This document shows positions 9,662 through 20,061 of a DNA stretch of 64,000 bases, in pieces. The position numbers and the translations under genes are program-made. Under the pieces are notes generated by a model, which worked only from the letters and a program-made list of their open reading frames with translations, was not told where the DNA came from and ran no database searches. The stretch is from the NCBI RefSeq assembly GCF_001654845.1, contig NZ_LXES01000015.1, forward strand, positions 1-64,000, written 5' to 3'. Source of the stretch: Enterobacter soli ATCC BAA-2102 (lineage in GTDB: Bacteria; Pseudomonadota; Gammaproteobacteria; Enterobacterales; Enterobacteriaceae). Each line of letters starts with the position of its first letter. The first letter of the stretch is position 1.

Positions 9662-10438
9662 TTACGCCAGAATACGCGTGCCAATCGGCGTGCCGTTAAA
9701 CAGCGCCGGGAGTTGCTCCGCGTGACGCCAGGAGGCGATATCCACCGGGCGACCGAGCGTGCGGGCAGCATCCAGCGCTGCGTTCACTTTCACGATCATG
9801 CCGTCGGTAATGATGCCCTGCGCAATCAGCTGTTCGGCTTTCGCTGCCGTCATTTCCGCAATACGCTGGCCTTTACCGTCCAGAATACCGCTCACGTCAG
9901 AGAGCAGGATCAGGTCTGCACCCAGGGTTGCCGCCAGTGCGGTTGCCGCCTGGTCTGCATTCACGTTCATCAGCTCACCCTCTTCGGTGACACCGATTGA
10001 GCTCACCACCGGCAGGAACCCCCCTTCCAGCAGCGTGTTAATCAGCTTAGGCGAACCTGGCTGTGCCAGTCCAACATGGCCGAGCTCTTCATCGAGCTGG
10101 GTCACTTTTACGCTATCACCATCGCCCAGATAGAGGCCAACGGAGGCGATATGGTGTTTCTTCGCCCATGCCAGCAGCGTTTTGTTCGCCGTACCTGCCA
10201 GCGCACCGGTAATGATGTCAATCTGATCGGCAGGCGTGACGCGCAGGCCATTTTTCTTTTTCACTGGCAGGTTGAGTCCTTTCATCAGCTCATCCACCAC
10301 GCAGCCACCGCCGTGGACAATCACCAGCGGACGTTGGTGTGATTCACGATAGTTAACCAGTGCGGTAAAAAGACGCTCCAGCGCTTCTTCGCTGTCCAGC
10401 AGTACACCACCGAGCTTGATAATTAATGGGTTCATCAT
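9662..10438 (-). CDS. argB: Acetylglutamate kinase ArgB
   Basis: Phosphorylates N-acetylglutamate with ATP in the second step of arginine synthesis. The amino-acid kinase fold shows IIKLGGVLL at residues 5-13, the VHGGG loop near 40-44 and the nucleotide-binding [10 protein letters not shown] segment near 181. I use the second of two tandem ATG codons ([10 protein letters not shown] preceded by M) to give 258 residues as in E. coli; a GTG immediately upstream is in frame but too close to the AAGGTG ribosome-binding site. Only 6 bp separate it from argC. Confidence 0.96.
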   Translation of the reverse strand: MMNPLIIKLGGVLLDSEEALERLFTALVNYRESHQRPLVIVHGGGCVVDELMKGLNLPVKKKNGLRVTPADQIDIITGALAGTANKTLLAWAKKHHIASVGLYLGDGDSVKVTQLDEELGHVGLAQPGSPKLINTLLEGGFLPVVSSIGVTEEGELMNVNADQAATALAATLGADLILLSDVSGILDGKGQRIAEMTAAKAEQLIAQGIITDGMIVKVNAALDAARTLGRPVDIASWRHAEQLPALFNGTPIGTRILA

Positions 10439-10444
10439 CACACC

Positions 10445-11449
10445 TTAAATAAGAGACTGCGTTTCAGCGAAGCCAAAACGAATGTTTGCACACTGCATTG
10501 CCTGGGCGGCAGCGCCTTTGAGTAAGTTATCTTCTGCGGCGACCACAATCAGGTGTTCGCCCTGCACGGCAAAGCCGATATCGCAGAACGGCAGACCGAC
10601 CACGTTTTTCAGTGCCGGAACGCCTTTTTCATACAGACGCACCAGCGGTTTGTCAGCGTATGCCTGAGTAAAGACCTCGTTCACCTGTTCTTTGGTCACA
10701 CCCGGTTTCAGACGGCAGGTAATGGTTTCGAGGATCCCACGCGGGAAGCTACCCAGGTGCGGGGTAAAAATGACATCCGCGCCCAGATGAGTGGTGATTT
10801 CAGGATGATGACGGTGATTAAACACGCCGTACGGCTGGAGGCTCACTTCGCAGAAGCTATTGGAAATGGCCGCCTTACGCCCTGCACCGCTCACGCCACT
10901 GGTGGCGTTGATCACCGGCCACTGATTCAGATCCAGCAGGCCTGCGTCGATCAAGGGCTTCAGGGAGAGCTGCGCCGCCGTTGGGTAGCAACCCGGCACG
11001 GCAATCAAATCCGCTTCTTTCAGTTTGTCTGCACTCCACTCCGCCAGGCCATAGACCGCTTTTTCAAGCAGATCCGGGTGCTGATGGGTGAAACCGTAAT
11101 ATTTTTCGTAGAACGCGCCATCGTTAACACGAAACGCACCGGAGAGGTCGAACACGACACAACCGGCCGCCAGGAATTGCGGCGCCAGGTCGTGGCTGAC
11201 TTCGTGCGCCGTGGCTAAAAACACCACGTCGACGCCGTCGGTGAACTCGCTGATGTCAGACATCGGCTGCAAAGGCATATCGACAATGCCTTTAAGTTGC
11301 GGATGTAAATCGGAAATTAACTTTCCTGCATCATTGCTTTGCGCTGACACGGTCAAAGCGGTTATGGTCATATGTGGATGGCGATTCACGTAGCTTACAA
11401 GCTCTGCGCCCGCATAACCGCTAGCGCCTACAATCAGCGTATTCAACAT
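10445..11449 (-). CDS. argC: N-acetyl-gamma-glutamyl-phosphate reductase ArgC
   Basis: NADPH-dependent reduction of N-acetylglutamyl phosphate to the semialdehyde. The 334-residue protein has an N-terminal Rossmann motif ([10 protein letters not shown], 8-17) and the catalytic cysteine Cys154 in [10 protein letters not shown]. It is first in the argCBH operon, divergent from argE across a shared operator. Expression should be repressed by ArgR with arginine. Confidence 0.97.
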   Translation of the reverse strand: MLNTLIVGASGYAGAELVSYVNRHPHMTITALTVSAQSNDAGKLISDLHPQLKGIVDMPLQPMSDISEFTDGVDVVFLATAHEVSHDLAPQFLAAGCVVFDLSGAFRVNDGAFYEKYYGFTHQHPDLLEKAVYGLAEWSADKLKEADLIAVPGCYPTAAQLSLKPLIDAGLLDLNQWPVINATSGVSGAGRKAAISNSFCEVSLQPYGVFNHRHHPEITTHLGADVIFTPHLGSFPRGILETITCRLKPGVTKEQVNEVFTQAYADKPLVRLYEKGVPALKNVVGLPFCDIGFAVQGEHLIVVAAEDNLLKGAAAQAMQCANIRFGFAETQSLI

Positions 11450-11472
11450 CGGGTTCCTTTATGCTCAACGTT

Positions 11473-11511
11473 AATGTATTTTTATTCACATTTATTGCAT
11501 GAATATTGATA
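11473..11511. promoter_or_regulatory. Two ARG boxes (ArgR operator)
   Basis: Two 18-bp ARG boxes, 11473-11490 (cores TGTAT and ATTCA) and 11494-11511 (cores TGCAT and ATTGA), are separated by 3 bp, the standard ArgR spacing. They lie between the divergent argC and argE starts and should control both arginine transcription units. Confidence 0.88.
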
Positions 11512-11537
11512 CTATCACGACCTAAGGTGTGTCAACA

Positions 11538-12689
11538 ATGAAAATGAACTTACCGCCATTTATCGAGATTTACCGCGCCCTGATCGCCACACCGTCCATC
11601 AGTGCAACCGAAGAAGCGCTGGATCAGAGCAATGAGTCTTTAATCAATCTGCTGGCGGGTTGGTTTAGCGATCTTGGGTTTAACGTTGAGGTTCAGCCTG
11701 TCCCCGGAACACGTCATAAATTTAACCTGCTAGCCAGTACCGGACACGGCGCGGGTGGGCTGCTGCTCGCAGGTCATACCGACACCGTTCCATTTGACGA
11801 CGGCCGCTGGACACGCGATCCGTTCACCCTGACCGAACACGACAACAAGCTCTACGGTCTGGGCACTGCCGACATGAAAGGGTTCTTCGCTTTTATCCTC
11901 GACGCGCTGCGTGACGTGGACGTGACAAAACTGAAAAAACCGCTCTATATTCTGGCGACCGCCGATGAAGAAACCAGCATGGCGGGCGCACGTTATTTCT
12001 CTGAAAACACCTCTATTCGCCCGGATTGCGCCATCATCGGCGAGCCAACGTCTCTGCAACCCATTCGTGCACATAAAGGCCATATTTCTACCGCAGTACG
12101 TGTTCTGGGCCAGTCCGGCCACTCCAGCGATCCGGCGCGCGGCGTGAACGCCATTGAGCTGATGCACGATGCCATCGGCCACATCATGCAGCTGCGTGAT
12201 TCCCTGAAAGAGCGCTATCACCATGATTCGTTCACCGTTCCTTACCCGACGCTGAACCTCGGTAGCCTGCACGGCGGGGATGCCTCTAACCGTATCTGCG
12301 CCTGTTGCGAACTGCATATGGATATTCGCCCGCTGCCGGGTATGACGCTGAGCGACCTGAACGGTTTACTGACAGAAGCCCTGGCGCCGGTAAGCGAACG
12401 CTGGCCTGGCCGCCTGACGGTTTCCGATCTGCATCCACCTATTCCGGGCTACGAGTGCCCGCCGGATCACCAGCTGGTCGAAGTGGTGGAAAAACTGCTC
12501 GGCGAGAAAACCGACGTGGTGAACTACTGCACCGAAGCGCCGTTTATTCAGACCCTGTGCCCAACGCTGGTTCTTGGCCCGGGCTCCATCAACCAGGCCC
12601 ACCAGCCGGATGAGTATCTGGAAACCCGCTTTATCAAACCTACCCGCGAACTCATTACCCAGGTTGTGCATCACTTCTGCTGGCATTAA
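11538..12689 (+). CDS. argE: Acetylornithine deacetylase ArgE
   Basis: Zinc M20-family hydrolase that removes the acetyl group from N-acetylornithine to give ornithine. Metal ligands His80 and Asp82 lie in [10 protein letters not shown], and DEETSMAG holds the catalytic glutamate pair. I start at the ATG of MKMNLPPF (383 residues as in E. coli), 9 bp after AAGGTG; a GTG at 11529 is too close to that site. A dyad just after the stop may end the transcript. ArgE rather than a bifunctional ArgJ means a linear acetylated route. Confidence 0.96.
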   Translation: MKMNLPPFIEIYRALIATPSISATEEALDQSNESLINLLAGWFSDLGFNVEVQPVPGTRHKFNLLASTGHGAGGLLLAGHTDTVPFDDGRWTRDPFTLTEHDNKLYGLGTADMKGFFAFILDALRDVDVTKLKKPLYILATADEETSMAGARYFSENTSIRPDCAIIGEPTSLQPIRAHKGHISTAVRVLGQSGHSSDPARGVNAIELMHDAIGHIMQLRDSLKERYHHDSFTVPYPTLNLGSLHGGDASNRICACCELHMDIRPLPGMTLSDLNGLLTEALAPVSERWPGRLTVSDLHPPIPGYECPPDHQLVEVVEKLLGEKTDVVNYCTEAPFIQTLCPTLVLGPGSINQAHQPDEYLETRFIKPTRELITQVVHHFCWH

Positions 12690-12694
12690 TGACC

Positions 12695-12720
12695 TTTCCC
12701 CTCTCGAATGAGAGGGGAAA
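12695..12720. terminator. Perfect hairpin after argE
   Basis: TTTCCCCTCTC (12695-12705) and GAGAGGGGAAA (12710-12720) form an 11-bp perfect stem with a GAAT loop, 5 bp past the argE stop. There is no T-run on the plus strand, so termination efficiency is uncertain; it may act mainly as a 3'-end stabiliser. Confidence 0.6.
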
Positions 12721-12935
12721 ATCTCGCGATCTTCGTCACATTCCCATAAGCATCACTTATCTGACGCGAAGCGAATTAAATTTCGTAAATTACCCACATT
12801 TATTCGTTTGCTGAACCGTTTTCGCAGCAATTGACGACAGGGGTTTTACGTGGCTTTATAAAGGGAGATGACAAAATATTGTCCAAAAGATTTTCGATTG
12901 GGCATAAACAAAAATGATGGGGTGACTGGGTTTTT

Positions 12936-15587
12936 ATGAACGAACAATATTCCGCGTTGCGTAGTAATGTCAGTATGCTCGGCAAAGTGCTTGGAGATAC
13001 CATCAAAGATGCGTTAGGGGAAAATATCCTCGACCGCGTTGAAACCATCCGCAAGCTGTCCAAATCTTCCCGTGCAGGTAACGAGGCCAATCGTCAGGAG
13101 CTGCTTACCACCTTGCAGAACCTGTCTAACGATGAGCTGCTGCCTGTTGCACGCGCATTCAGCCAGTTCCTGAACCTGGCGAACACCGCTGAGCAATACC
13201 ACAGCATTTCGCCAATGGGCGAAGCTGCCAGCAACCCGGAAGTTATTGCCCGTACACTTCGTAAACTGAAAGACCAGCCAGACCTCAACGAAGCGACCAT
13301 CAAAAAAGCGGTGGAGTCGCTCTCTCTGGAGCTGGTACTGACCGCTCACCCAACCGAGATCACCCGTCGTACGCTCATCCACAAAATGGTGGAAGTGAAC
13401 AACTGCCTGAAGCAACTGGAAAACAAAGACATCGCCGACTACGAACGTAACCAGCTGATGCGCCGTCTGCGCCAGCTGATTGCCCAGTCCTGGCACACTG
13501 ACGAAATTCGTAAGAACCGCCCAAGCCCGGTTGATGAGGCAAAATGGGGCTTTGCGGTGGTGGAAAACAGCCTGTGGGAAGGTGTTCCTAACTACCTGCG
13601 CGAACTGAACGAACAGCTGGAAGAGAACCTGGGCTACCGCCTGCCGGTGGATTTTGTGCCGGTACGTTTCACCTCCTGGATGGGTGGCGACCGCGACGGT
13701 AACCCGAACGTAACCGCAGAGATCACCCGCCACGTGCTGCTGCTAAGCCGCTGGAAAGCCACCGACCTGTTCCTGAAAGATATTCAGGTACTGATTTCCG
13801 AGCTGTCGATGGTTGAAGCGACACCAGAACTGCGCGAACTGGCCGGTGAAGAAGGTGCCAGCGAGCCGTATCGCTATCTGATGAAAAAGCTGCGTGGTCA
13901 GCTGATGGCAACTCAGGCCTGGCTGGAAGCGCGCCTCAAAGGCCAGCGCCTGCCGAAGCCGGAAGGTCTGCTGAGCCAGAACGAACAGCTCTGGGATCCG
14001 CTGTACGCCTGCTATAAATCCCTGCAAGCGTGCGGTATGGGCATCATCGCCAACGGTGAACTGCTCGACACCTTGCGCCGCGTGAAGTGTTTCGGCGTGC
14101 CGCTGGTGCGTATCGATGTTCGTCAGGAAAGTACCCGTCACACCGAAGCGCTGGGTGAACTGACCCGCTACCTGGGAATTGGCGACTACGAAAGCTGGTC
14201 CGAGGCCGACAAACAAGCCTTCCTGATCCGCGAACTGAATTCCAAACGTCCTCTGTTGCCGCGCAACTGGGAACCTAGCAACGAAACCCGCGAGGTACTC
14301 CACACCTGTAAAGCGATCGTTGATGCACCGAAAGGATCGGTTGCGGCCTATGTGATCTCGATGGCGAAAACGCCATCAGATGTGCTGGGTGTTCACCTCC
14401 TGCTGAAAGAAGCCGGTATCGACTACGCCCTGCCGGTAGCACCGCTGTTTGAAACCCTTGATGACCTGAACAACGCCAACGATGTCATGACGCAGCTGCT
14501 GAACATCGACTGGTATCGCGGCTTTATTCAGGGCAAACAGATGGTGATGATTGGCTATTCCGACTCCGCAAAAGACGCGGGCGTGATGGCGGCATCCTGG
14601 GCTCAGTACCAGGCGCAAGACGCACTGATCAAGACCTGTGAGAAAGCCGGTATCGAACTGACCCTGTTCCACGGTCGTGGTGGTTCCATTGGCCGTGGCG
14701 GTGCGCCAGCTCATGCGGCACTGCTTTCTCAACCGCCGGGCAGCCTGAAAGGTGGCCTGCGTGTAACGGAACAGGGCGAGATGATCCGCTTCAAGTACGG
14801 TCTGCCGGAAGTCACCATCAGCAGCCTGTCGCTCTATACCAGCGCCATTCTGGAAGCCAACCTGCTGCCACCGCCAGAGCCGAAAGAGTCCTGGTGTCAT
14901 ATCATGGATGAGCTGTCAGATATCTCCTGCGATCTGTACCGCGGCTATGTGCGTGAAAACAAAGACTTCGTGCCTTACTTCCGTTCAGCGACGCCTGAGC
15001 AGGAGCTGGGTAAACTGCCTCTGGGTTCACGCCCGGCCAAACGTCGTCCGACCGGTGGTGTGGAGTCTCTGCGTGCTATTCCGTGGATCTTCGCCTGGAC
15101 GCAAAACCGTCTGATGCTGCCAGCCTGGCTGGGTGCCGGTGCGGCGCTGCAAAAAGTGGTGGAAGATGGCAAACAGAGCGAGCTGGAAGCCATGTGCCGC
15201 GACTGGCCGTTCTTCTCCACGCGACTTGGGATGCTGGAAATGGTCTTCTCCAAAGCCGACCTGTGGCTGGCGGAATACTACGATCAGCGTCTGGTGAAAC
15301 CTGAGCTGTGGGCGCTGGGCAAAGAGTTGCGCGAACTGCTGGAAGGCGACATCAAAGTGGTTCTGGATATCGCCAACGACTCGCACCTGATGGCAGACCT
15401 GCCGTGGATTGCCGAGTCTATCCAGTTGCGTAATATCTACACTGACCCGCTGAACGTTCTCCAGGCTGAGTTGCTGCACCGCTCACGCCAGGCCGAAGAG
15501 GAAGGTAAAGAGCCTGATCCTCGCGTTGAGCAGGCGTTGATGGTAACAATTGCAGGCGTTGCGGCAGGGATGCGTAACACCGGCTAA
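12936..15587 (+). CDS. ppc: Phosphoenolpyruvate carboxylase Ppc
   Basis: Carboxylates phosphoenolpyruvate to oxaloacetate to refill the TCA cycle. The 883 residues are co-linear with the E. coli enzyme. Visible are the catalytic His138 region ([12 protein letters not shown]), [16 protein letters not shown], the lysine-containing [10 protein letters not shown] segment, the glycine loop [12 protein letters not shown] and the C-terminal RNTG that belongs to the allosteric aspartate site. It stands alone between argE and a REP element. In E. coli, eptC (yijP) lies next; here the next gene is yijO. Confidence 0.98.
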   Translation: MNEQYSALRSNVSMLGKVLGDTIKDALGENILDRVETIRKLSKSSRAGNEANRQELLTTLQNLSNDELLPVARAFSQFLNLANTAEQYHSISPMGEAASNPEVIARTLRKLKDQPDLNEATIKKAVESLSLELVLTAHPTEITRRTLIHKMVEVNNCLKQLENKDIADYERNQLMRRLRQLIAQSWHTDEIRKNRPSPVDEAKWGFAVVENSLWEGVPNYLRELNEQLEENLGYRLPVDFVPVRFTSWMGGDRDGNPNVTAEITRHVLLLSRWKATDLFLKDIQVLISELSMVEATPELRELAGEEGASEPYRYLMKKLRGQLMATQAWLEARLKGQRLPKPEGLLSQNEQLWDPLYACYKSLQACGMGIIANGELLDTLRRVKCFGVPLVRIDVRQESTRHTEALGELTRYLGIGDYESWSEADKQAFLIRELNSKRPLLPRNWEPSNETREVLHTCKAIVDAPKGSVAAYVISMAKTPSDVLGVHLLLKEAGIDYALPVAPLFETLDDLNNANDVMTQLLNIDWYRGFIQGKQMVMIGYSDSAKDAGVMAASWAQYQAQDALIKTCEKAGIELTLFHGRGGSIGRGGAPAHAALLSQPPGSLKGGLRVTEQGEMIRFKYGLPEVTISSLSLYTSAILEANLLPPPEPKESWCHIMDELSDISCDLYRGYVRENKDFVPYFRSATPEQELGKLPLGSRPAKRRPTGGVESLRAIPWIFAWTQNRLMLPAWLGAGAALQKVVEDGKQSELEAMCRDWPFFSTRLGMLEMVFSKADLWLAEYYDQRLVKPELWALGKELRELLEGDIKVVLDIANDSHLMADLPWIAESIQLRNIYTDPLNVLQAELLHRSRQAEEEGKEPDPRVEQALMVTIAGVAAGMRNTG

Positions 15588-15599
15588 TGCTTGATACCA

Positions 15600-15662
15600 G
15601 GCGGCGCTGCGCTTGCACGGGCCTACGAAAGTAGACCGGGTAAGCGCAGCGTCACCCGGCAA
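15600..15662. repeat. Paired REP-like palindromes (B family) after ppc
   Basis: Two units in opposite orientation, about 15600-15626 (GGCGGCGCTGCGC...GGGCCTAC) and 15631-15660 (GTAGACCGGGTAAGCGC...ACCCGGC), joined by GAAA. It has the architecture of a BIME and sits at the junction where eptC is found in E. coli. Confidence 0.75.
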
Positions 15663-15680
15663 TATCTCGGTATCCACACC

Positions 15681-16529
15681 ATGCACCACGACATTACTCA
15701 GATCCTGGCTGACCTGATTAACGGTACATTACCGCTGGGTCAGGTGCATTTCTTAAACCAGGCATCCAGTGCACCCGAACTTGCCTTACAGGTCGATTTT
15801 CCGCGCCTGGAGATTGTTCTTGAAGGGTCTGTTGAAGATTGCGCGGCCTCCGTTCTACAGCCACGTGATGTCCTCTACGTTCCGCCAGGAGGCTGGAATG
15901 ACCCGCAATGGCAAAAACCCGCGACAACGCTGAGCATACTGTTTGGTAAACAACAGCTTGGGTTTAGCCTTTTGCACTGGGACGGCGTTGAAATCCGTAA
16001 TCTGGCGAAGCAACATGTTGCCCGTCGTGGCCCCCGGATTGGCTCCTTCCTGCTGCAAACACTCCATGAAATGCAAATGCAGCCAAACGAGCAACAAACT
16101 GCAAGACTGATTGTTGCTAGCCTGCTGAGTCACTGTGTCGACCTGCTGGGCAGTCAGATCCAGACAGCCTCCCGCAGTCAGGCCCTGTTTGAAGCCATTC
16201 GTATTTATATTGATGAACATTACGCCGCACCGCTCACCCGTGAATCTGTCGCCCAGGCGTTTTACATCTCACCAAATTATCTGTCGCATCTTTTTCAGAA
16301 AACAGGTGCAGTGGGCTTTAACGAATACCTGACTCACACCCGGCTGGAGCACGCACGTCAGTTATTGAAAGGGTATGATTTAAAAGTGAAAGAGGTGGCT
16401 CACGCCTGCGGATTTGTCGACAGTAACTACTTCTGCCGGTTATTCCGTAAAAATACGGAGCGCTCACCGTCAGAATATCGCCGCCAGTACCACAGCCAGC
16501 TCACCGGAAAAGTGGCTAGTCCAGAATGA
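15681..16529 (+). CDS. yijO: AraC-family regulator YijO
   Basis: A 282-residue predicted transcription factor matching E. coli YijO (283). The N-terminal half is a cupin-like sensing domain and the C-terminal ~100 residues hold two helix-turn-helix motifs (VAQAFYISPNYLSHLFQKT and VKEVAHACGFVDSNYFCRLFRK) with the AraC signature. I start at MHHDITQILADL; the open frame extends 90 bp upstream into the REP pair, which is unlikely to be coding. The effector is unknown. Placement next to the frw/pfl genes suggests it controls them. Its last 14 bp overlap frwD convergently. Confidence 0.9.
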   Translation: MHHDITQILADLINGTLPLGQVHFLNQASSAPELALQVDFPRLEIVLEGSVEDCAASVLQPRDVLYVPPGGWNDPQWQKPATTLSILFGKQQLGFSLLHWDGVEIRNLAKQHVARRGPRIGSFLLQTLHEMQMQPNEQQTARLIVASLLSHCVDLLGSQIQTASRSQALFEAIRIYIDEHYAAPLTRESVAQAFYISPNYLSHLFQKTGAVGFNEYLTHTRLEHARQLLKGYDLKVKEVAHACGFVDSNYFCRLFRKNTERSPSEYRRQYHSQLTGKVASPE

Positions 16530-16872
16530 CCTGAGTATGCTGCGGTGCTGATAACATTTTACGCACCGCAACCATGACCCTCTGCGGATCGCGCAGAAAA
16601 GCGTTAATCCCGCACTTCACATAGCGGGTATGTTCAAAACGTTCGCTTCCCGCCAGTTCAATATCAGTGATGAGTAACACCACATCCGCACGGCGAATAT
16701 CGTCTTCCGTGAGCGCACTTTCAACGCCCAGGGCGCCCTGGGTCTCAATGTGAACGTTCCATTTTTCCTGCTGACATAACTTTTCCAGCCGTTCTGCGGC
16801 CATATAGGTATGTGCAACACCGCTGACGCAGGCAGTCACCGCCACCAGATAACGCCCCGTTATCACTGTCAT
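16516..16872 (-). CDS. frwD: PTS fructose-like EIIB component FrwD
   Basis: 118-residue EIIB domain of the fructose family with the phosphoryl-accepting Cys15 in TACVSGVAHTYMAAE. It would take phosphate from the EIIA domain of PtsA and pass it to a sugar bound by FrwC. It is the last gene of frwC-frwB-pflD-pflC-frwD, 2 bp after pflC. The operon therefore encodes two EIIB proteins for one EIIC. The sugar is not known from the sequence. Confidence 0.93.
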   Translation of the reverse strand: MTVITGRYLVAVTACVSGVAHTYMAAERLEKLCQQEKWNVHIETQGALGVESALTEDDIRRADVVLLITDIELAGSERFEHTRYVKCGINAFLRDPQRVMVAVRKMLSAPQHTQVILD

Positions 16873-16874
16873 TA

Positions 16875-17750
16875 CTAACCTCCCACGGTGACCTGGAACC
16901 CTTCACGTTCAGCCATTTGACGCATCGATGCAACCTCATCTTCTGTCGGAGGAACCACCTGCCGCATCCCCCACTCCTGCCCCAGCAGACGGTATTTTGG
17001 TTCTCCGTACTGATGGAAAGGAAGCAGATGCAGTTGCCGTATCCCTGAAGGTATCAGAAACGCGAGCACACGCGCCATGTTGGCGCCGTTGAGCGTATAC
17101 CCTGGAATAAGAGGCACGCGGGGGATTACGTTCACACCTGCTGTCACCAGTTGTAAGAAGTTATCCAGAACTCTGGGCAAATTGATTGCCAGCAAGGCAT
17201 GTGCCTGATCGGGGTCCATCATCTTCAAATCAAACAGCACTTCATCGCACTGTCGGGCCAGAGGCAGTAACCGTGACAAAGGCGCATCACCTGCGGTTTC
17301 AATGGCGGTATGTACACCATAGCGACGCAGTCGCTGGAAAAAATGGGTTGCAAAAGAGGCCTGCATCAGAACTTCGCCACCGGAAAGCGTGACCCCACCG
17401 CCCGAAGAGCGAAAGAAGACATCGTCCTTCATCACCTCATGTTCAAGCTCATCCAGCGTCACATCCCTACCGATACGCTCAAACGCACCTGACGGGCACT
17501 CTTCAGCATCACGCAGACAGGGGACACAATGCAGACACTTACTTTCCCGGCGTACCGTCTCGATTTTCGGCGAGATTGATTCCGGATTAGCGCACCAGGG
17601 GCACCGGTGCGGGCAGCCTTTAAAAAAGACGACCGTGCGGATACCGCGTCCATCATTTAACGAATAGCGTTGGATGTTGAAGATGCGCGCCACATCGGCG
17701 CGCGCTTCCACCACGTTACAGCTGATGCGCTGTACGACGGATAATGTCAT
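16875..17750 (-). CDS. pflC: Glycyl-radical enzyme activase PflC
   Basis: Radical-SAM protein that should abstract a hydrogen from Gly740 of PflD. The cluster-binding CxxxCxxC motif is Cys46-Cys50-Cys53 (GCPHRCPWC), followed by a ferredoxin-like insert CLHCVPCLRDAEECPSG, typical of activases for the dehydratase-type glycyl-radical enzymes rather than of PFL activase. I start at MTLSVVQRIS (291 residues; E. coli 292), which overlaps the end of pflD by 35 bp and suggests coupled translation. The earlier in-frame start at 17861 lies deep inside pflD. Confidence 0.93.
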   Translation of the reverse strand: MTLSVVQRISCNVVEARADVARIFNIQRYSLNDGRGIRTVVFFKGCPHRCPWCANPESISPKIETVRRESKCLHCVPCLRDAEECPSGAFERIGRDVTLDELEHEVMKDDVFFRSSGGGVTLSGGEVLMQASFATHFFQRLRRYGVHTAIETAGDAPLSRLLPLARQCDEVLFDLKMMDPDQAHALLAINLPRVLDNFLQLVTAGVNVIPRVPLIPGYTLNGANMARVLAFLIPSGIRQLHLLPFHQYGEPKYRLLGQEWGMRQVVPPTEDEVASMRQMAEREGFQVTVGG

Positions 17751-20010
17751 CCTGGATCTCCTTCGACAACTCAACAAAGAAGGCGCTGTATCCGGCAACG
17801 CGTACCACCAGCCCGGCGAAATCCTGCGGGCGTGACTGCGCTTCTCGTAATGTGTCCGCATTCACCACGTTGAACTGAATATGCTGCAACTTAAGCTGAG
17901 TGAATGCTCGCAGGAAGTCAGCCAGCTTTTGCAACCCGGCATCACCTTCCAGTGTCGCAGGGGTAAACTTCACGTTCAACAACGTACCGTTAGATAACAG
18001 ATAGTTATCCAGCTTACTCACCGATTTCAGTACCGCCGTTGGGCCTTGCATATCTTGCCCGAGCATCGGCGAAAGACCGCCATCTGCCAGTTGCTCACCG
18101 GCATAACGGCCATCCGGCGTGGCACCAACGACCGCCCCCAATGGTACATGTGCCGACACGGTATAAGATCCCGGCGTGAACTGCCCACCGCGCGGATTCC
18201 GGTATTTTTCAACCTCTTTACAGTAGTGGCGCAGCAGTTCAGCGCTGATGTTATCGACATCATCGATATCATTACCATATTTCTCGAAGCGATTGATCAG
18301 GCGGGCACGTACTTTTTCCCCCTCTTGGGTGGCAAAGTTAGCTTTTAACACCGCCAGAAGTTCATCAAAACTTAAGCGCTGCTGTTCAAAGACCAGTCCT
18401 TTCAGGGCATGAAGCGAATCGCTTAGATTCGCTATCCCGATCCCCTGAACACCAGAGAAGTTATAGCGCGCCCCACCCTCAGTAATGTCTTTTCCTTTAT
18501 CCAGACAATCACTTATGAAGGAAGAGAGCAGCGGTACCGGCGCCCAGTCACGATGGCCAATATCACAGATATTGCTTCCCTCAACCATCAGCGCAATGTA
18601 GTGATTAATCTTCACGCGAATGTGCTCAAGCAACTCCTCATAAGTCAGCCCGGTATTTCCCTCATTGTCCTGCATGGCAATTTCCATCACTTTCAGCAGG
18701 TTAAACATGGCAATATCGTGCAGACCATACGTTTTACCCGGAATCGATAACTCAACACAGCCGACAACCGCGTAATCACGCGCATCCTCAAGCGACACTC
18801 CACGATTCAAAAAGGCAGGAACAACAACTTCGTCGTTAAAAATCTGCGGGATACCGGTGCCCAGGCGGATTGTCTCGGCGGTTTTGAGCAGAAATGGCCT
18901 GTCAATAAGCTCATTCACCCTTACGCCAAGGTTCGGCTGCGGAAGCTGAATGCTCTGGTAGGCATCCAGACACAGGAAAGAAAGTACGTTAACGGCACTT
19001 CGCCCGTTCTCGGTCAGCCCGCCCAATAGCGCGGTATAGCCAGTCGGGAAACCAGCGAAATAACGGGCGCTACTGGTCGAACGTAAGAGCACCACGTCAT
19101 TGCACTTCACCCACAATGATTCCAGTAGTTCTTTAAGGAATGCAGGCTCTTCGCCCTGCGAAAGTGATGCCTGATAAAACGGCAGCATATACTGGTCAAA
19201 ACGCCCGATTGAGAGGGAACTGGCGTTGGATTCGTACTGTAAAATGACATTCATATACCAGAATAGCTGACACGCTTGCCAGAAGGTTTGCGGCTTATGA
19301 TGTGCATTATGACGCGAGATTTCGGCAATCTTCAGTAACTCTTCACGCCGGGTGGTTTCACTGAGTTCGGCCGACTCCTCAGCCAGTAATGCATAACGTA
19401 AAATATGACGCTGGGACGCTTCAAGAAGGATTAGCGCCGCAGCATAGAAGGTGTTCCTGGTATCACGGGTGCAGTGATCACGCATTTCTGCCACCAGTGC
19501 ATCCAGGCCGTTATTCAACAGGCGCGGGTAATCAATAATGATATGCCCCTGCCCTTTATCCGTCTGGTTAACGCTAAAAATCTGCGTCCCCACCGCGGCT
19601 TTTACCTCGTCCGTCATCTGGCTGTTGATAAAATCCTTCATCGACCGCTTTTCCCAGTAGGGATAGAGCAGTTCCCGGTAGGTCTGCTTATCTTCATCAC
19701 TGATGTCGAAGCGGTCCTGTGGCCGGGTAGCAAACTGATCCAGTTCCTGAAGGAGCCAGTAAGGATCCATCTCAGGCGACATAATACCTGCACGCGGTTT
19801 GACGGTACGGTTCCCGGCAATCAGTTCCTCATCACGAATCGCGATTTTCACGTGGTCAAGAATGTACGCCGTGGCTTTCGCGCGCCTGATAATCGCTGGC
19901 TCACCTTCCGTCTGCTGATGGCTGGCAGTGTAGAGCAAAGCACGTTCTAGTGAGATTTCACGCGGGTTGGAAAAGAGTGCGTCTTTCAAACGCTGGGTAC
20001 GATTCGTCAT
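17716..20010 (-). CDS. pflD: Glycyl-radical enzyme PflD
   Basis: 764-residue glycyl-radical enzyme, often annotated formate acetyltransferase 2. The C-terminal radical site is Gly740 in RVAGYSAFF. The active-site thiyl cysteine is Cys418 in VGCVEL with Glu420. This Cys-x-Glu arrangement is that of glycerol dehydratase and similar lyases; true pyruvate formate-lyase has two adjacent cysteines. It is therefore probably a sugar-derivative lyase or dehydratase, oxygen-sensitive and active anaerobically. It lies in an operon with PTS components and its activase PflC. I recall recent work assigning E. coli PflD-type enzymes to 1,5-anhydrohexitol-6-phosphates; not verified here. Confidence 0.92.
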   Translation of the reverse strand: MTNRTQRLKDALFSNPREISLERALLYTASHQQTEGEPAIIRRAKATAYILDHVKIAIRDEELIAGNRTVKPRAGIMSPEMDPYWLLQELDQFATRPQDRFDISDEDKQTYRELLYPYWEKRSMKDFINSQMTDEVKAAVGTQIFSVNQTDKGQGHIIIDYPRLLNNGLDALVAEMRDHCTRDTRNTFYAAALILLEASQRHILRYALLAEESAELSETTRREELLKIAEISRHNAHHKPQTFWQACQLFWYMNVILQYESNASSLSIGRFDQYMLPFYQASLSQGEEPAFLKELLESLWVKCNDVVLLRSTSSARYFAGFPTGYTALLGGLTENGRSAVNVLSFLCLDAYQSIQLPQPNLGVRVNELIDRPFLLKTAETIRLGTGIPQIFNDEVVVPAFLNRGVSLEDARDYAVVGCVELSIPGKTYGLHDIAMFNLLKVMEIAMQDNEGNTGLTYEELLEHIRVKINHYIALMVEGSNICDIGHRDWAPVPLLSSFISDCLDKGKDITEGGARYNFSGVQGIGIANLSDSLHALKGLVFEQQRLSFDELLAVLKANFATQEGEKVRARLINRFEKYGNDIDDVDNISAELLRHYCKEVEKYRNPRGGQFTPGSYTVSAHVPLGAVVGATPDGRYAGEQLADGGLSPMLGQDMQGPTAVLKSVSKLDNYLLSNGTLLNVKFTPATLEGDAGLQKLADFLRAFTQLKLQHIQFNVVNADTLREAQSRPQDFAGLVVRVAGYSAFFVELSKEIQDDIIRRTAHQL

Positions 20011-20037
20011 GAGGGAACTCCTGTAACGGGAAACCAG

Positions 20038-20055
20038 CCCGCCCCAAAGGGCGGG
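20038..20055 (-). other. Intercistronic hairpin between frwB and pflD
   Basis: CCCGCCC (20038-20044) and GGGCGGG (20049-20055) make a perfect 7-bp GC stem in the 51-bp gap between frwB and pflD. With no U-tract it is more likely a processing or stability element that sets the enzyme-to-transporter ratio than a terminator. Confidence 0.5.
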
Positions 20056-20061
20056 AGATCA

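Noticed and set aside
17751..17861. Longer PflC start at 17861
   Set aside because: It would lie well inside pflD, and the added residues do not resemble the family N-terminus.
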